This document shows, in pieces, positions 40,224-48,622 of a stretch of DNA of 64,000 bases. The position numbers were made by a program, and so were the translations under genes. Source of the stretch: Flavobacteriaceae bacterium UBA7302 (GTDB lineage: Bacteria > Bacteroidota > Bacteroidia > Flavobacteriales > Flavobacteriaceae); assembly GCA_002471825.1 (NCBI GenBank), contig DKQS01000006.1:353541-417540 (forward strand), in the 5' to 3' direction. Under the pieces are notes generated by a model. That model was not told the DNA's origin. It did not search any database and worked only from the letters and a program-made list of their open reading frames with translations. Every line of letters begins with the position of its first letter. Positions within the stretch are counted from its first letter, which is position 1.

Positions 40224-41201
40224 ATGATCAAAGCCGGAATTGTTGGTGGTGCGGGATATACCGCTGGAGAATTGATTCGATTGTTGATTCACCATCCAAA
40301 GGTGAAAATCGATTTTATCTTCAGTACTTCCAATGCAGGAAACAAAGTTTCTCAAGTACATCAAGATTTATATGGGTCCACCGAACTGACTTTTACCAAT
40401 CAGGTAAATCCCAATATTGATGTTTTGTTCTTGTGCTTGGGTCACGGTAATTCGACCTCTTTTTTACAGAAGAATGAGTTCAACAAATCGACCAAGATTA
40501 TTGATTTGAGCAACGACTTTAGACTTAATGAGAACCAAGAATTTGGGGATTTGCATTTCGTATATGGATTACCAGAAATGAATAAGTCAACCATAAAAAA
40601 TGCTCAGGCAATTGCGAATCCTGGTTGTTTTGCAACAGCGATTCAATTAGCACTATTGCCCTTAGCAGCCGAAGAATTGATTCAGGGAGACATTCATATC
40701 AACGCAGTCACAGGAGCTACAGGAGCAGGAACATCGCTTTCTGCAACCACTCATTTTACTTGGAGGGATAATAACTTTTCCCACTATAAAACGTTTGTTC
40801 ATCAACATTTAGGAGAAATAAATCAAACGATCAAATCGCTTCAGAAAAGCTTTGAACAGGAAGTTTATTTCATTCCCAACCGAGGAAACTTCTCTCGTGG
40901 AATCTTCGCAACAGTTTACACTGATTTTGACGGAACTATTGAGGAAGCCTATGAGTTGTATGAGTCGTTTTATAAAGAGGCAAAATTCACCCATTTGTCT
41001 CCCAATGAAATTCATTTAAAACAAGTAGTCAATACCAACAAGTGTTTGATTCATCTGATGAAACACAAGAACAAACTTTTGGTTACGAGTGCCATCGATA
41101 ATTTATTAAAAGGAGCCTCTGGCCAGGCCATCCACAATATGAACTTGCAGTTTGGCTTTGAAGAAGATCTAGCCTTGAATTTAAAAGCCAACTACTTTTA
41201 G
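40224..41201 (+). CDS. argC: N-acetyl-gamma-glutamyl-phosphate reductase
   Basis: The 325-residue enzyme reduces the acyl-glutamyl phosphate made by ArgB to the semialdehyde with NADPH. The dinucleotide-binding GIVGGAGYTAGELIRLL opens the protein; the catalytic Cys is in ANPGCFATAIQLALLPL (about 137). HFTWRDNNFSHYKTFVHQHLGE carries the catalytic His. The sequence is of the class-II, flavobacterial type. It starts 2 bases after argG and ends 9 bases before proC. Confidence 0.96.
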   Translation: MIKAGIVGGAGYTAGELIRLLIHHPKVKIDFIFSTSNAGNKVSQVHQDLYGSTELTFTNQVNPNIDVLFLCLGHGNSTSFLQKNEFNKSTKIIDLSNDFRLNENQEFGDLHFVYGLPEMNKSTIKNAQAIANPGCFATAIQLALLPLAAEELIQGDIHINAVTGATGAGTSLSATTHFTWRDNNFSHYKTFVHQHLGEINQTIKSLQKSFEQEVYFIPNRGNFSRGIFATVYTDFDGTIEEAYELYESFYKEAKFTHLSPNEIHLKQVVNTNKCLIHLMKHKNKLLVTSAIDNLLKGASGQAIHNMNLQFGFEEDLALNLKANYF

Positions 41202-41210
41202 TCGACCATC

Positions 41211-42011
41211 ATGAAAATAGCAATTATTGGAGCAGGAAATCTAGGAAAATCAATCGCCAAAGGATTGATTGAAAAACATGCAATCGATAGTTTGTACCTC
41301 ACCAAGAGAAATTTAAGTTCCCTCTCGGATTTGGAATCAGCAAAAAATGTAGTGCTCACCACAAAGAATTCAGATGCCGTCCAAAATGTAGACATTATAT
41401 TTCTTGCGGTTCAACCCAGGCACTTAGAAGGAATTTTAAAAGAAATTCAATCAGATTTAAAAGAAAACCATCTCATTATTTCAACAATTACAGGTTATAG
41501 TATACCGAAAATGGAATCTGTATTGGGTAGTGATAAAATGATAGTCCGTGCGATGCCTAATACCGCCATCGCTGTTGGGAAATCCATGACTTGTATTTGC
41601 TCGAATGAAAAAGGAAAATCAAAGATTGAAACTGCCAAAAGTATTTTTAATAGCGTCGGAACAACCATAGAGATTCCGGAATCTCAAATGCAAGCTGCTA
41701 CCGTAGTTTGCGCAAGCGGAATCGCTTTTTGGATGCGTTTAATTCGGGCCACTACTCAAGCAGCCATTCAATTAGGTTTCGATGCAAAAGAAGCCCAAGA
41801 GCTCGCAATGTACACCTCAGAAGGCGCTGCTAGTCTTTTGATTACCAATGGGAATCATCCAGAGCAAGAAATTGATAAAGTAACCACTCCAAAAGGTTGT
41901 ACCATTGAAGGATTGAATGAAATGGAACACAAAGGAATGAGTTCATCCTTAATACAAGGTATGGTAGCCTCTTTCCAAAAAATCAACAATATAAAAAAGG
42001 AACAAATATGA
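41211..42011 (+). CDS. proC: Pyrroline-5-carboxylate reductase
   Basis: The 266-residue NADPH-dependent enzyme makes proline from pyrroline-5-carboxylate. The Rossmann start IAIIGAGNLGKSIAKGL binds NADPH; MPNTAIAVGKSMTCI and VCASGIAFWMRLIRATTQAAIQLG mark the family's C-terminal dimer domain with the conserved GAASLLI stretch. It lies between argC and argD, the usual Bacteroidota arrangement that links proline and arginine synthesis through glutamate semialdehyde. It overlaps argD by 4 bases (ATGA). Confidence 0.95.
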   Translation: MKIAIIGAGNLGKSIAKGLIEKHAIDSLYLTKRNLSSLSDLESAKNVVLTTKNSDAVQNVDIIFLAVQPRHLEGILKEIQSDLKENHLIISTITGYSIPKMESVLGSDKMIVRAMPNTAIAVGKSMTCICSNEKGKSKIETAKSIFNSVGTTIEIPESQMQAATVVCASGIAFWMRLIRATTQAAIQLGFDAKEAQELAMYTSEGAASLLITNGNHPEQEIDKVTTPKGCTIEGLNEMEHKGMSSSLIQGMVASFQKINNIKKEQI

Positions 42012-43135
42012 GTTTGTTTGATGTATACCCACTGTTTGATGTGACCCCAACGAAAGCAAAGGATGTTTTTGTTTACGATGCCAACGAAACTGAATATTTG
42101 GATTTATACGGTGGACATGCAGTGATTTCTATAGGTCATTCACACCCTGAATATGTTAAGAACATTTCTGAGCAACTGTCCAAAATCGGATTTTATAGCA
42201 ATTCCATTCAGAATCCGCTGCAACAATCCTTAGCGACCAAATTATCTGAATTATCAGGTTGTAAGGATTATCAGTTGTTTCTATGTAATTCTGGTGCGGA
42301 AGCCAACGAAAATGCGTTAAAACTGGCGTCTTTTCACACCAAAAAACACAAAGTCATTGCTTTTACCAATAGCTTTCATGGACGAACTTCGGCGGCGGTA
42401 GTTGCGACCGATAATAAAAAAATAGTGGCACCCATTAACGCACAACAAGAGGTAGACTTCTTTGAATTGGGAGATTTAAAAGCCGTTGAAGCATCTCTGG
42501 CTAATAATGATGTTTGCGCAGTCATTGTAGAATTTATTCAAGGAGTAGGCGGACTCGGAGAAAGTAATGCTACCTTTTATGAAGAACTTGACAAACTTTG
42601 CAAAAAATACAAGACTTGTCTGATTGCAGATGAAGTGCAATCGGGATTTGGTAGAACCGGAGATTTTTTCGCTTTTCAAAAATACAAAGTACAGCCAGAT
42701 ATCATTTCCATGGCCAAAGGAATGGGGAATGGCTTCCCTGTTGGAGGTATTTTAATTCACTCGAACATCGAGGCTAGTTATGGTTTACTGGGTACCACAT
42801 TTGGTGGTAATCATTTGGCCTGTGTGGCTAGCTTGTCAGTTTTAAATGCATTGGAACGAGAAGATTTAATGAACAATGCTAAAGAGTTATCAAACTACTT
42901 CAAACAAAAGATAAATTCCATTTCTGTGCCTGTGACCATCAAAGGACGTGGTTTGATGTTGGGCCTGGAATTCGAATTTCCTATTGCAGAATTGCGTAAA
43001 AAGTTGATTTATGAACATCAGATATTTACGGGCAGTTCCAAGAATCCTAATTTAATTCGAATCTTGCCGCCATTGACCATCAAAAAAGAACATCTAGATC
43101 AATTTTTCAACGCTTTAAATGACGCATTATCATGA
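42008..43135 (+). CDS. argD: Acylornithine aminotransferase (class-III, PLP)
   Basis: The 375-residue PLP enzyme transaminates the acyl-glutamate semialdehyde to acylornithine. Marks are LDLYGGHAVISIGHSHPEYV, NSGAEANENALKLA, SFHGRTSAAVVAT, the PLP-binding ADEVQSGFGRTG and the Schiff-base Lys in MAKGMGNGFPVGG. In Bacteroidota the acyl group may be succinyl instead of acetyl, as discussed for the carbamoyltransferase downstream. It overlaps proC upstream and argF' downstream by 4 bases each. Confidence 0.95.
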   Translation: MSLFDVYPLFDVTPTKAKDVFVYDANETEYLDLYGGHAVISIGHSHPEYVKNISEQLSKIGFYSNSIQNPLQQSLATKLSELSGCKDYQLFLCNSGAEANENALKLASFHTKKHKVIAFTNSFHGRTSAAVVATDNKKIVAPINAQQEVDFFELGDLKAVEASLANNDVCAVIVEFIQGVGGLGESNATFYEELDKLCKKYKTCLIADEVQSGFGRTGDFFAFQKYKVQPDIISMAKGMGNGFPVGGILIHSNIEASYGLLGTTFGGNHLACVASLSVLNALEREDLMNNAKELSNYFKQKINSISVPVTIKGRGLMLGLEFEFPIAELRKKLIYEHQIFTGSSKNPNLIRILPPLTIKKEHLDQFFNALNDALS

Positions 43136-44070
43136 AGCATTTTAGTTCTATTTCACAAATCGATGATTTAAATCTTTGGATCAATCAAGCACTGGAGATC
43201 AAAAAGAATCCACTTCAAGATGCCGATTTGGGTCGCAACAAAACCATTGGATTGCTATTCTTTAACTCGAGTTTGAGAACACGATTAAGTACCCAAAAGG
43301 CGGCAACCAATCTCGGAATGCATTCCATCGTATTGAATGTCTCCAAAGAAGCTTGGGCCATTGAGTTTGAAGATGGCACCATCATGAATGGTTCCACTGC
43401 TGAACATATCAAAGAAGCAGCAGCTGTACTATCTCAATATTGCGATGTCATTGGTCTTAGAGCATTTCCACAGCTAGTAGATCGGGTAAAAGACGAAAGC
43501 GAACATATTTTAAAAGCGTTTATCAAATATGCCTCTGTGCCCATTATTAATATGGAAAGCTCAACCGAACATCCCTTGCAAGCGCTTACAGATGCCATCA
43601 CTATAAGTGAATTTAAAACAAAAAAAAGGCCCAAAGTGGTGCTCTCTTGGTGCCCACACACCAAGGTCCTACCCCATGCCGTTGCCAATAGTTTTGTGAT
43701 GACCATGCAAAAAATGGATGTAGATTTTGTCATTGCCAATCCGAAGGGCTACAATCTTAATCCGGCTATCACAAAAGACATTAAAATTGAACATGATCAA
43801 GAGGTTGCCATTCAGCATGCCGACTTTATTTATGCTAAAAACTGGTCTTCCTATGAACATTATGGAAGGATTCGAAAAGTGAAGAGTAATTGGATGATAA
43901 CCCAAGAAAAGATGAAAGATGCCAAGTTCATGCATTGTTTACCTGTAAGAAGAAACGTGGTAGTTGAAGACTCGGTTTTGGACGGACCAAATTCCATTGT
44001 AATTGAACAATCTAACAACCGAACCTTTGCCGCACAGTTGGTACTTAAAAAATTATTGCAACATGGATAA
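43132..44070 (+). CDS. argF': N-acylornithine carbamoyltransferase (probably N-succinylornithine type)
   Basis: The 312-residue transcarbamylase transfers carbamoyl from carbamoyl phosphate to an N-acylated ornithine. SSLRTRLSTQKAA binds carbamoyl phosphate; HPLQALTDA and MHCLPVRRNVVVED are family motifs typical of the acylornithine branch. At the specificity position (residue 90) this protein has Ala, in NGSTAEHIKEA. Published mutants show Pro, Ala, Ser or Val at this site giving succinyl specificity and Glu giving acetyl, so succinylornithine is the likelier substrate; the alignment was made by eye from memory. The gene ends 8 bases inside argB. Confidence 0.88.
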   Translation: MKHFSSISQIDDLNLWINQALEIKKNPLQDADLGRNKTIGLLFFNSSLRTRLSTQKAATNLGMHSIVLNVSKEAWAIEFEDGTIMNGSTAEHIKEAAAVLSQYCDVIGLRAFPQLVDRVKDESEHILKAFIKYASVPIINMESSTEHPLQALTDAITISEFKTKKRPKVVLSWCPHTKVLPHAVANSFVMTMQKMDVDFVIANPKGYNLNPAITKDIKIEHDQEVAIQHADFIYAKNWSSYEHYGRIRKVKSNWMITQEKMKDAKFMHCLPVRRNVVVEDSVLDGPNSIVIEQSNNRTFAAQLVLKKLLQHG

Positions 44071-44845
44071 GAGCTCTTTGTCAATCGTAAAGATTGGGGG
44101 AAACATCATTGAAAATAAAGCGGAGCTGAAAGCTTTTTTGGAGTTGTTTGTTCAAATTCCAGGAAAAAAAATATTGGTGCATGGTGGCGGAAAAGAAGCA
44201 ACCGCCATGGCCACCAAACTTGGCATTTCTTCCAAAATGGTGGATGGTAGAAGAATCACAGATTCGGATTCATTGAAAGTAATTACCATGGTCTACGCAG
44301 GATTATTGAACAAGAACATCACCGCCTCTCTCCAAAGTCTAGAATGCAATGCCATCGGAATTTCAGGTGCTGATGGAAATTCAATCACAAGTATCAAACG
44401 ACCCGTTAAAACAATTGATTACGGATGGGTTGGCGATGTAACTTCGGTGCATAACAGCAACATTCAAAAATTATTGGAATCTGATTTTACGCCTGTTTTT
44501 TGTGCTATTACTCATGACGGCCATGGGCAACTTCTGAATACCAACGCGGATACGATTGCAGCGGAACTAGGAAAAAGTTTAAGCGATCTGTATGATGTCA
44601 ATATCTTTTATTGCTTCGAATTGCCCGGTGTTTTAAGGGATATATCAGATTCAAATTCTGTGATTACCCAGTTGAATTCAGAGTCGTACGAAGAGTTACG
44701 TAAACAAAATGTGATTTCTGATGGGATGCTTCCTAAACTCACCAACTGTTTTGATGCTTTGAAACACGGAGTTCAAAAAGTTTATATCGGAAATCAATCG
44801 ATGTTTCGCCAAAATGAAACTAACTTTACCACAATTAGTTTGTAA
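44063..44845 (+). CDS. argB: Acylglutamate kinase
   Basis: The 260-residue amino-acid kinase phosphorylates the acylated glutamate. LSIVKIGGNIIENKAELKAFLELF and VHGGGKEATAMATKLG carry the ATP-binding and glycine-rich loops; NTNADTIAAELGKS is the family motif for substrate binding. The start at 44063 (MDKSSLSIVKIGG) is chosen over an upstream in-frame codon that would extend 20 residues into the argF' frame. The gene overlaps argF' by 8 bases and shares its last base with the argE start (TAATG). Confidence 0.95.
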   Translation: MDKSSLSIVKIGGNIIENKAELKAFLELFVQIPGKKILVHGGGKEATAMATKLGISSKMVDGRRITDSDSLKVITMVYAGLLNKNITASLQSLECNAIGISGADGNSITSIKRPVKTIDYGWVGDVTSVHNSNIQKLLESDFTPVFCAITHDGHGQLLNTNADTIAAELGKSLSDLYDVNIFYCFELPGVLRDISDSNSVITQLNSESYEELRKQNVISDGMLPKLTNCFDALKHGVQKVYIGNQSMFRQNETNFTTISL

Positions 44846-45912
44846 TGAAAGTAGAAGTACTACAAAAAGAGGCCATTCAATTGCTTAAAGAGTTGATTGA
44901 AACACCTTCATTTTCCTCGGAAGAGGATGAAACCGCCGCATTAATCGAAAATTGGTTCACGCAGCACGACATTCCCTTTCAAAGAACAAAAAATAATGTT
45001 TGGGCAGTAAGCCAGAATTACGATCCAGAAAAACCAACCTTGTTGTTAAACTCTCATCATGATACGGTAAAGCCTAACGCTGGTTATACCAATGATCCTT
45101 TCAGAGCCATTGAAGATAATGGAAAGTTATACGGATTGGGTAGCAATGATGCCGGAGGATGTTTGGTTTCTCTTTTAGCGACTTTTACCTATTTCTATCA
45201 AAAGGAAAATTTACGATACAATTTGGTCATTGTGGCCTCTGCAGAAGAAGAAAGTAGCGGTCCCAACGGATTGAACAGCATGCTTTCCATCATTCCCAAA
45301 ATTGATGTGGCCATTGTAGGTGAACCTACACAGATGCAATTGGCCGTTGCCGAAAAAGGTCTTGTAGTCTTTGACGCGGTGGTAAAAGGAACCCCATCAC
45401 ACGCGGCACATCCCAATAATGATAACGCCATTTACAATACGATTGAAGTGTTGGATTGGTTTAAAAAATATCGATTTAAAAAATCGTCTGATGTTCTGGG
45501 AGATGTGAAGATGACCGTAACACAAATCAGCGCTGGAAATCAACACAATGTGGTTCCAGCATCAGTAAACTTAGTAGTAGATGTTCGTGTGAACGATGCA
45601 TACTCCAATCAGGAAATTGCAACGATTCTACAAAATGAATCGCCTTGTACGGAAATTACACCAAGAAGTCTCCGACTAAACTCCTCCTCTATTTCCATTG
45701 ATCACGCGCTGGTTCAAGCGGGTATTTCCTTAGGAAGAGAGACTTATGGTTCGCCAACACTATCCGATCAAGCCGCATTGAGCTGTGAATCTTTAAAACT
45801 TGGACCAGGAGATAGTACCAGATCTCATACCGCTAATGAATTCATATACATCGATGAAATCAAAGAAGGTATTGAGTTATATATCAATATATTAGAAAAA
45901 GTAATCGTCTAA
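44845..45912 (+). CDS. argE: Acylornithine/acylcitrulline deacylase, M20 family
   Basis: The 355-residue metallo-hydrolase removes the acyl group from the pathway intermediate. LNSHHDTVKP and GSNDAGGCLVSLLA hold metal ligands, ASAEEESSGPNG the catalytic Glu and bridging ligand, and VGEPTQMQLAVAEKGLV continues the site; a dimerisation lid lies between about 165 and 270. In pathways with N-acylornithine carbamoyltransferase the deacylase acts on acylcitrulline, which suits this operon. It overlaps argB by one base and ends 10 bases before argH. Confidence 0.93.
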   Translation: MKVEVLQKEAIQLLKELIETPSFSSEEDETAALIENWFTQHDIPFQRTKNNVWAVSQNYDPEKPTLLLNSHHDTVKPNAGYTNDPFRAIEDNGKLYGLGSNDAGGCLVSLLATFTYFYQKENLRYNLVIVASAEEESSGPNGLNSMLSIIPKIDVAIVGEPTQMQLAVAEKGLVVFDAVVKGTPSHAAHPNNDNAIYNTIEVLDWFKKYRFKKSSDVLGDVKMTVTQISAGNQHNVVPASVNLVVDVRVNDAYSNQEIATILQNESPCTEITPRSLRLNSSSISIDHALVQAGISLGRETYGSPTLSDQAALSCESLKLGPGDSTRSHTANEFIYIDEIKEGIELYINILEKVIV

Positions 45913-45922
45913 AATAGCCATT

Positions 45923-47209
45923 ATGAAACTTTGGGATAAAGGACTTAAAATAGATCGAATCATTGAAAATTTTACTGTTGGAAATGATAGAGAAATTGAT
46001 ACGTACATTGCAAAATATGATGTACAGGCTTCACTTGCTCATGCCGAAATGCTTTGCAGCTGTGGCTATTTGACAAAGCCTGAGTTTGAACAACTAAAAA
46101 AAGGACTTCAAACCTTACAAACTCAAATAGAAAATGATACTTTTCAAATAGAAAAAAGCTTTGAAGACGTTCATTCCAAAATTGAGTTTGAACTGACCAA
46201 GGTTTATGGGGAAGTAGGAAAAAAAATACATACAGCAAGATCTCGAAATGATCAAGTTTTGGTAGCGCTGCACTTGTATTATAAAGATAGTATTCTTGAA
46301 ATCAAGAGATTGTTGAAGCAGCTATTTGATAGTTTAATCAAGTTGGCGGACAATCATCAAGGGAAATTACTACCTGGATATACCCATTTGCAAGTAGCCA
46401 TGCCGTCCTCTTTCGGAATGTGGTTCTCCTCTTATGCCGAATTGCTCATTGATGATATGGTTGTCTTGAATTCGGCGCTAAAGGTAGTAGATCAAAATCC
46501 ATTAGGATCCGCAGCTGGCTATGGAAGTTCCTTTAAGATTGATCGAGAAGAAACTACCAAACTACTGAATTTCAATACCTTGAAATACAATTCGGTAGCA
46601 GCACAATTAAGTAGGGGTAAAAGTGCACGAACCATTGCAAATGCCTTAGGTTCAGTTGGATTTACACTTTCGAAATTCGCAATGGATGTGTGTTTGTACA
46701 TCAGTCAGAACTTTGGTTTCATCACCTTTCCAAATGAATTGACCACTGGGAGCAGCATTATGCCCCATAAAAAAAATCCGGATGTATTCGAGCTGCTAAG
46801 AGCAAGTTCTAATAAAGTTCAGGCACTTTCCTCAGAGATTCAAATGATTACCAACAACCTTCCTTCAGGCTATCATCGCGACTTTCAACTATTGAAAGAA
46901 CCGATGATTAACGGAATTGAAAAGACTAAAGAAATCCTTTCAATTTTTGATTATGCTATCCAGCAAATCATCATACAACCCATTGATTTTAAAGACGATA
47001 AATACAAATATTTATCATCTGTAGATAGTGTCAACGCGTTGGTTCAAGAAGGAAAATCATTCCGAGAGGCGTACCAAATTGTTGGAAAAGAAATTGAAGA
47101 AGGGACCTATGCTTTCTCAGATAGTGCTACACACACGCATGAGGGAAGCATTCACAATTTATCTTTAGATAAAATTATCGCTAAAATGGAAGATTTGGGG
47201 TCTTTATAG
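45923..47209 (+). CDS. argH: Argininosuccinate lyase
   Basis: The 428-residue enzyme splits argininosuccinate into arginine and fumarate, ending the pathway. The superfamily signature is GSSIMPHKKNPD (about 274-285), with HTARSRNDQVLVALHLY and the GYTHLQVAMPSS stretch carrying the catalytic His. Length is a little shorter than the usual 455-470, the missing part being C-terminal. It is the last gene of the arginine operon and its 3' end overlaps the convergent Sua5/YrdC gene by 6 bases. No terminator hairpin lies between them. Confidence 0.96.
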   Translation: MKLWDKGLKIDRIIENFTVGNDREIDTYIAKYDVQASLAHAEMLCSCGYLTKPEFEQLKKGLQTLQTQIENDTFQIEKSFEDVHSKIEFELTKVYGEVGKKIHTARSRNDQVLVALHLYYKDSILEIKRLLKQLFDSLIKLADNHQGKLLPGYTHLQVAMPSSFGMWFSSYAELLIDDMVVLNSALKVVDQNPLGSAAGYGSSFKIDREETTKLLNFNTLKYNSVAAQLSRGKSARTIANALGSVGFTLSKFAMDVCLYISQNFGFITFPNELTTGSSIMPHKKNPDVFELLRASSNKVQALSSEIQMITNNLPSGYHRDFQLLKEPMINGIEKTKEILSIFDYAIQQIIIQPIDFKDDKYKYLSSVDSVNALVQEGKSFREAYQIVGKEIEEGTYAFSDSATHTHEGSIHNLSLDKIIAKMEDLGSL

Positions 47210-47824
47210 GATCGCTAAGTCCCCTTTACCCTCTCGAACAACTTCTGGTTCATCTGAAGACAAATCGATGATGGTAGAGGCTGTATTATCGCCATAACCT
47301 CCGTCAATCACAACATCTACCAAATGACCCCATTTTTCATAAATGAGTTCGGGATCAGTGGTGTATTCCAATACATCATCGTCATCGCGAATGGAAGTAG
47401 AAACAATGGGATTTCCAAGAGCACTTATCAAGCTGCGTATGATGTTGTTATCAGGAATACGAATACCTACCGTTTTTCTTTTCTTAAACGGCTTTGGTAA
47501 GTTTCGGCTTCCAGGTAAGATAAAAGTATAAGGTCCTGGAAGTGCCCTTTTCAAGATTTTAAAGGTGCTTGTATTCATTTGTTGAACGTAATCTGATAAA
47601 TGACTCATATCGTCACAAATGAACGAAAAATTGGCCTTTTCTAACTTGACTTGCTTGATTTGAGCCAATCGTTCCAATGCTTTGTGGTTGGTGATATCGC
47701 AACCCAAACCATACACGGTATCGGTGGGATAGATTACGAGTCCGCCTCGCTTCAAAATTGCAACGATTTTCTCTAATTCCCGTTCATTCGGATTCTCTTC
47801 GTAAAGCTTTATCAATTCGGCCAT
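47204..47824 (-). CDS. L-threonylcarbamoyladenylate synthase (Sua5/YciO/YrdC family)
   Basis: The 206-residue protein makes threonylcarbamoyl-AMP from Thr, bicarbonate and ATP for t6A37 modification. The N-terminal signature is GLVIYPTDTVYGLGCDITN with KANFSFICDDM following; GPYTFILPGSRNLPK and GIRIPDNNI are further family motifs. The absence of a C-terminal Sua5 domain makes it a YrdC/YciO-sized protein. The YciO subgroup is similar and less well understood, so the symbol is left open. MtaB, which modifies t6A further, is encoded at 6371-7708. Confidence 0.88.
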   Translation of the reverse strand: MAELIKLYEENPNERELEKIVAILKRGGLVIYPTDTVYGLGCDITNHKALERLAQIKQVKLEKANFSFICDDMSHLSDYVQQMNTSTFKILKRALPGPYTFILPGSRNLPKPFKKRKTVGIRIPDNNIIRSLISALGNPIVSTSIRDDDDVLEYTTDPELIYEKWGHLVDVVIDGGYGDNTASTIIDLSSDEPEVVREGKGDLAIL

Positions 47825-47828
47825 GATT

Positions 47829-47866
47829 AAAAATACAAAAACTCAGCTTTCTATGAAAGCCGAGTT
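47829..47866 (-). terminator. Terminator of the OmpR-type regulator gene
   Basis: On the minus strand a 12-base stem (47866-47855 with 47851-47840, one mismatch) with an ATA loop is followed by TTTTTGTATTTTT. It lies 26 bases after the response-regulator stop and just upstream of the Sua5/YrdC start codon. Confidence 0.8.
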
Positions 47867-47891
47867 CGTTAATAGGGAAGATTTTTTATGT

Positions 47892-48593
47892 TTAGGATTT
47901 ATCTACCAAACGGAATCCTTCTCCATGTATGTTTAAAATCTCCACGTTAGCATCTGCCTTCAGATACTTACGTAGCTTGGCAATATATACGTCCATACTT
48001 CTTGACGTGAAGTAATTGTCATCTCTCCAGATCTTGGTTAGTGCCAATTCTCGAGGCATTAAATCATTCTTGTGGATGGCGAGCATTCGTAATAATTTGC
48101 TTTCTTTTGGAGAAAGTTTCACAGGCTCTGCATCCTTACCTACTGAAAGATGACGCAATTTTGAATTGAAAAAGAAAGAACCGATTTCAAATTCAAATTG
48201 TTCTGATTCAGCAGACGTATCGCTTTCTTTTCTTTGAAGAATTGCTCTAATTTTATGCAATAATACTTCTGAATCAAATGGTTTATTTAAGTAATCATCT
48301 GCTCCAACAGCATACCCCTTTAATACATCTTCTTTTAACGTTTTGGCAGTTAGAAAAATGATTGGAATGTCTTTGTTAGTGCTTCGAATGTCCTGAGCCA
48401 AAGAGAATCCGTCTTTTCGAGGCATCATAACATCTAAAATGCACAGGTCATAATCGCTGTTTTTAAACATGATTAACCCTTCTATGCCGTCTTTTGCTAG
48501 CGTAACATTGTACTCATTTAAAGCCAAATAATCTTTTAAGACCGTTCCAAAATTTGGATCGTCCTCTACCAATAATATTTTTTTACTTCCCAT
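47892..48593 (-). CDS. OmpR/PhoB-type response regulator
   Basis: The 233-residue regulator has a receiver domain (LVEDDPNFG; phospho-acceptor Asp54 in LCILDVMMPRKDG; Lys in DDYLNKPFDSEV) and a winged-helix DNA-binding domain (about 135-230: VKLSPKESKLLRMLAIHK, and SRSMDVYIAKLRKYLK). In Bacteroidota close relatives are called RprY, a global regulator, but the symbol is not certain from sequence alone. It follows the kinase gene by 29 bases, so the two form a two-component pair. A terminator follows. Confidence 0.94.
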   Translation of the reverse strand: MGSKKILLVEDDPNFGTVLKDYLALNEYNVTLAKDGIEGLIMFKNSDYDLCILDVMMPRKDGFSLAQDIRSTNKDIPIIFLTAKTLKEDVLKGYAVGADDYLNKPFDSEVLLHKIRAILQRKESDTSAESEQFEFEIGSFFFNSKLRHLSVGKDAEPVKLSPKESKLLRMLAIHKNDLMPRELALTKIWRDDNYFTSRSMDVYIAKLRKYLKADANVEILNIHGEGFRLVDKS

Positions 48594-48622
48594 TGTTATA
48601 TTAATTTAAATTTTAATTCGAT

